This document shows positions 4,142 to 7,615 of a DNA stretch of 7,615 nt, piece after piece; position 1 is the stretch's first letter, and every line of letters begins with the position of its first letter. This DNA comes from Dehalococcoidia bacterium (lineage in GTDB: Bacteria > Chloroflexota > Dehalococcoidia > SAR202 > UBA11138), in the NCBI GenBank assembly GCA_012270665.1, contig JAAXHY010000304.1, positions 1 to 7,615 of the forward strand, in the 5' to 3' direction. The translations under genes and the position numbers were made by a program. The notes beneath the pieces were generated by a model. That model was not told the origin of the DNA. It saw only the letters and a list, made by a program, of their open reading frames with translations, and did not search any database.

Positions 4142-7100
4142 TCAAGAACCCGGCTCGAACACCAATTCCGGCACGACCACTTCCCAATCGTCGGATTGGA
4201 GACGGCTGCGGTACTCCGATTCTGAACTCTCTTTGTCCCATTTGATGATGGACAAGACTGTGGCAAACGCGCAGCGCATACCGGAGGGGGCCTCAAAGTT
4301 GCGCGAGAGTGTTCCCACGACCGTTCCGTTCGAGTTCAGAAGTTCCCAGCGATTCAACTTGACTCTCACCCTCAGCCTGTCGCCGGGCGAGAGCGCGGCA
4401 ATTGCTCGATGAACCGGACGTCCGGGGCGCTGATAGCCGGCGAAGCTAAGAAATACATCACGAAGGCTGAGACGTTTGTAGATCCGCAAGAGTTCCGGGG
4501 CGGCTCTGGGAAGTTCGATGGGCTGCTCACGTGACAATACTGATGAGGAGTTCATCAGCGGGTCTTGGAACGGATGCGACCGTGATCCTGGCAGGCGGGC
4601 CAGGGTGAGAGTTTGCCTAGCGCGTGTCATGGCGACATAGTAAAGACGACGAGGGGCGTCGGCATCCTCTCCGCGGCCAACTCGGTCCCAGCCTCCATCC
4701 AGTACAACTACGTGATCGAACTCCAGACCCTTGGCTCTATGGGCTGTCGTCAGCAGCAGGCCATGCTGTCGGCGACGTACATCCCTGCACCATTCGGCCA
4801 GCCATTCGCCGAATTGTTCGACCGACATTTCCATCCCGCGGGTGTCCAGAGCGTATTCGTCTATTGCTTCTTCGAGCAATTCAATCCAGAGGCCTCTAGG
4901 CTGCGTAGAAACCCATTCGCTCAAGTCAGTACTTGCGACTAACTGGGAATCTTTCATTCGCAGCCAGTTCAGGAGGGCTTTAGTCTCTCGCAGATGCCAT
5001 ACGCTCAAGAACTCCTCGTTCGCTGGCTGAACCGGAATCTCTTCCAGTTCACATAGGCTTCGCACCGGATCCAGATAACTCCATTCGCGCGCTACAACAG
5101 CGCAGGATGACCAATCCCAGTCACGGGAGAGACCGGACAGCCGTTTTAACTCAGCGACGACCGTTTGGGCTTGCGATATTGGGGTTGTTCCGGCGGGCAG
5201 GATCTGGACTCGCCCGCGTGAAACAGGGTCGAGTTCGGACCAGACTCCGCCCGGAGGTTCATTCATACGCGCCCGATCAATCTCAACTGGATGTTCCGTC
5301 TTCATACGCTGGCAAGCTGGCTGTATCATCGCGTTAGCCGTCGAGATGATGTTCGCGGTCGAGCGGTAGTTGTGAATGAGGTATGTGGGCCTCGCCTGGT
5401 AGTCTTCCTCATAGCGTCGGATGAACTCAACGGACGAGCCGTTGAATGCGTAGATGTTCTGATCGTCGTCGCCCACGGCGAAGAGGCTGAGCTTGTCGTC
5501 CGCCTCAGAGAGTGTTCTGCCCGCTAGAGCGGAGATAAGCGCATACTGGTCTGCGCCAATGTCCTGGTACTCATCCACCAATATCCATCGGAAGCCGCCC
5601 AGCAAACTTGTTCTGAACTCATCCGCTTCGTCGGGTGGCAGTCCCTCGCCTCTCAGCAGTTTCGTCGCTTGCCGCATCACTTCGAGGAAGTCCGAGTCGT
5701 CCAGGGACTTGGCGCGTCCGGAGAAACTCGCGCCCACCAGTCGCATAGCCAGGGCGTGGCAGGTGAGAACTATCACGCCGCGCGCCTCGTCGCCGATTAG
5801 TTCGGCCAGGCGGCGGCGTATCTCGGCCGCGGCGTGTCGGTTGTAGGTCAGGGCAAGAATGGAGCGGGGCTTTTCGCGTCTGACCCGTACCAGGTATGCA
5901 ATGCGATGCACCAACACGCGCGTCTTGCCGGAGCCGGGGCCCGCAAGGACCAATACATTCGTCCTCTCCCTGTCATCGGCCACGATACGGCGCTGAATTG
6001 GATTATTCAGGCTATCCACGATGGTTTGCCAGGACTCAGGCGTGGTCTGGCGTGAGCTCTCCCTGTCCCTGTCGGGCAGCCAGCGGCGCAGGAAGCCCTC
6101 ACGGCTCATACTGAAGTAGTCCATGGATAGCCGAAGGGCGTCCGCCATAGAGCCAAGGCCGTGCTGGGCGTACTGGTCCATGACGTGTATCTGCAATGTC
6201 TGTTGGTCGTAATGTATCTTGAGCGCCTCGAAGTCGGCGGCGGCGAATCCGCGCCTCTCGGGGCTAAGATGGATGGTCATAGCCGGACGAAACACGGCCA
6301 TTCCCTTGCTCAGCTTGATGACCTCCTGCTCGTGCAGCCATAGCAGTGCACGGTCCATGAGTATCTTGAGTCTATCGGGATTTCCGACCTTACTCCGCAG
6401 TATCATATCCGAACTGAGCGCGTTCAGAAGTTTTCCGAGCGTCGTCTCGGCAAGCAGATCTGTCCCACGGCTTTCGGTAGGTAGAGTCGAGAGAAGATGC
6501 TCGAGGAGCCGTTGGGACACGGCTCGCCGTAGTTCAGCTGTTCTCGCCAAATCTCTCCACTCACGCTGGAGGGTAATCCACATGGTTTCCGTATCCCGTC
6601 CGCGCACGGAGAGGCTTCCCCCGCCCCCGCTTTCGCCGCGTCCATCGCCGGCGATGCTGCGGATTATGCGTCTGAGGCGTTCGGGCAGCGCATAGGAATA
6701 TCCGTCCTCCCTGAGCCGCTGGTTGGCAAGCCGAAGATGCAAGGGGGAAGTATCGCCTTTGCGCATATCCGGGTCACTCTCGCGCAGCAGGTCAATGAGA
6801 GCCTTTTCCAGTTCAGCTGCCTGTTGGAAACGTTGTTCGGAGCCATTCCGTACGCCCTTGTGTAGGAACGCGGTCAGCGCGGTGTCGTTTCTGGCGATAC
6901 CCAGATCTTGCAGATTGTAGAGCGCGTTTCGCACGCCCTCCGGGCTCAGGCCGGAGACAGTCATAAGCTCATCCGTGGATATTCCCTCGTCCGGGTTGGC
7001 CTCTATCAGAGCGCGGGTTATCGCCAGCAACTCACGGCGGTAGTCCTCCCGGACATCTTTGAGCTTGGAACGCGCATCTTGCACTGAACTTATCATGAGG

Positions 7101-7615
7101 GATGAGGGGAACACCTGCACCCTGTTCTCCTCACGAGTCAGCAGGTCCGCCTCCTCCAGCCACGCCACCGCCGTCCGCGTCCGATTATCGTCGGTGGCGG
7201 AATCTCTCAGGAAGGCATTGTCCTCGTCTTCGCCCAGGATTTCGCCGGCGGTGGCGACCACCTCCCCACCCGCGCGCTTCTTTCTGTCTAGGTTGCGAAG
7301 CGCTCTGAGAACGCCATGGATTTCATGCCTGGTGAGACGTGAGCGGGCGGACATACCGAACTGTCGCTCCACGTCCTCGAGGGTGTAGAGCAGGACGCAT
7401 CGCGCGCGCTGCTGGTCACGCCCGGCACGCCCGGCTTCCTGGAGGTAGTTCTCCAGCGAACCCGGTATGTCCGCGTGGACGACAAGCCGCACGTCCGGTT
7501 TGTCAATGCCCATGCCGAAGGCGTTGGTGGCGACGATGACGCGCAGCGTGCCGTTCGCGAACTGCTCCTGCGTTTCCAGCTTGGCTTCCGGCTTCAGCCC
7601 GGCATGGTAGTGGCC
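4142..7615 (-). CDS. RecQ-UvrD fusion helicase, 5' end outside the window
   Basis: This open frame runs to the window edge, so the 1157 visible residues are a partial protein; the first ATG in view (7513) lies inside a helicase motif and is not the start. Residues 1-75 are the end of a RecQ-type SF2 helicase: ATNAFGMGID (29-38) and QEAGRAGRD (59-67). The zinc-binding cysteines usual after a RecQ core are absent. Residues 76-530 hold winged-helix-like stretches, a Gly/Ser linker (GESGGGGS, 327-334) and an unassigned helical part. Residues 531-1010 are a UvrD/PcrA-type SF1A helicase: LAGPGSGKT (557-565), DEYQD (681-685), GDDDQNIYAF (715-724), HNYRS (748-752), TTAHRAKGLEFD (956-967) and YYVAMTRAR (992-1000). 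The last 95 residues form a separate small domain. Both ATPase cores look intact as far as seen. It is probably a DNA-unwinding protein of repair, recombination or phage defence; the role is not known from sequence. Similar RecQ-UvrD proteins occur scattered in bacteria, usually annotated only as RecQ. Confidence 0.9.
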   Translation of the reverse strand, partial: GHYHAGLKPEAKLETQEQFANGTLRVIVATNAFGMGIDKPDVRLVVHADIPGSLENYLQEAGRAGRDQQRARCVLLYTLEDVERQFGMSARSRLTRHEIHGVLRALRNLDRKKRAGGEVVATAGEILGEDEDNAFLRDSATDDNRTRTAVAWLEEADLLTREENRVQVFPSSLMISSVQDARSKLKDVREDYRRELLAITRALIEANPDEGISTDELMTVSGLSPEGVRNALYNLQDLGIARNDTALTAFLHKGVRNGSEQRFQQAAELEKALIDLLRESDPDMRKGDTSPLHLRLANQRLREDGYSYALPERLRRIIRSIAGDGRGESGGGGSLSVRGRDTETMWITLQREWRDLARTAELRRAVSQRLLEHLLSTLPTESRGTDLLAETTLGKLLNALSSDMILRSKVGNPDRLKILMDRALLWLHEQEVIKLSKGMAVFRPAMTIHLSPERRGFAAADFEALKIHYDQQTLQIHVMDQYAQHGLGSMADALRLSMDYFSMSREGFLRRWLPDRDRESSRQTTPESWQTIVDSLNNPIQRRIVADDRERTNVLVLAGPGSGKTRVLVHRIAYLVRVRREKPRSILALTYNRHAAAEIRRRLAELIGDEARGVIVLTCHALAMRLVGASFSGRAKSLDDSDFLEVMRQATKLLRGEGLPPDEADEFRTSLLGGFRWILVDEYQDIGADQYALISALAGRTLSEADDKLSLFAVGDDDQNIYAFNGSSVEFIRRYEEDYQARPTYLIHNYRSTANIISTANAMIQPACQRMKTEHPVEIDRARMNEPPGGVWSELDPVSRGRVQILPAGTTPISQAQTVVAELKRLSGLSRDWDWSSCAVVAREWSYLDPVRSLCELEEIPVQPANEEFLSVWHLRETKALLNWLRMKDSQLVASTDLSEWVSTQPRGLWIELLEEAIDEYALDTRGMEMSVEQFGEWLAEWCRDVRRRQHGLLLTTAHRAKGLEFDHVVVLDGGWDRVGRGEDADAPRRLYYVAMTRARQTLTLARLPGSRSHPFQDPLMNSSSVLSREQPIELPRAAPELLRIYKRLSLRDVFLSFAGYQRPGRPVHRAIAALSPGDRLRVRVKLNRWELLNSNGTVVGTLSRNFEAPSGMRCAFATVLSIIKWDKESSESEYRSRLQSDDWEVVVPELVFEPGS

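Noticed and set aside
4028..4225. Plus-strand 65-codon frame starting in the noncoding gap
   Set aside because: It has no ribosome binding site, overlaps the helicase C-terminus and shows no motif. It is the only frame in the gap that looked faintly protein-like.
3943..4296. Minus-strand frame crossing the helicase end and the gap
   Set aside because: Over a third of it is out-of-frame helicase sequence and the rest has no recognisable feature or ribosome site.
7511..7513. ATG at 7513 as the start of the helicase gene
   Set aside because: It falls within the conserved RecQ motif AFGMGID, and the frame stays open with matching RecQ residues to the window edge.

Overview
The window looks like chromosomal DNA from a GC-rich, metabolically broad bacterium. 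It shows ordinary bacterial signals: Shine-Dalgarno sites, a sigma70-type promoter and overlapping stop/start codons. The gene mix is a CO/xanthine-dehydrogenase-type flavoprotein, a large-type cyclase-family hydrolase, a D-2-hydroxyacid dehydrogenase and a VapBC pair. It reminds me of Chloroflexota such as SAR202-like Dehalococcoidia, or a similar uncultured lineage, but that is a weak inference from gene content and no marker gene is present.

Layout. At the left edge is the 3' end of a plus-strand FAD-binding subunit gene of a molybdenum hydroxylase (1-318). It converges on a minus-strand two-gene operon: a cyclase-family metal hydrolase (834-1784) followed by a small membrane protein with a PH-like N-terminal half (337-834). 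The two genes share one base in a TGATG junction. A good sigma70-like promoter (-35 TTCACA, 17-base spacer, -10 TATACT) precedes the cyclase. Divergent from it is a plus-strand toxin-antitoxin pair: a VapB-like antitoxin (1962-2390) with an internally duplicated C-terminal segment, and a PIN-domain VapC-like toxin (2387-2830) in a GTGA overlap. The toxin gene ends 6 bases from the end of a minus-strand NAD-dependent D-2-hydroxyacid dehydrogenase (2837-3802). A 339-base gap of lower GC (3803-4141) holds CTGGG/CCCAG repeats and a possible extended -10 promoter. The right half (4142-7615) is one long minus-strand reading frame, cut by the window edge. It joins the C-terminal part of a RecQ-type SF2 helicase to a complete UvrD/PcrA-type SF1 helicase.

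How the genes fit together. The flavoprotein, cyclase and dehydrogenase are catabolic-type enzymes that could act on carboxylic or aromatic compounds, but no shared pathway can be shown. The VapBC-like pair is an autonomous stress or stability module placed among them. The RecQ-UvrD fusion is the most unusual gene. It puts two helicase motors of different superfamilies in one chain, joined by about 490 residues of winged-helix-like and unassigned sequence and followed by a small C-terminal domain I cannot assign. It is most likely a DNA repair or genome-defence protein. I found no CRISPR array, tRNA, rRNA or insertion sequence.
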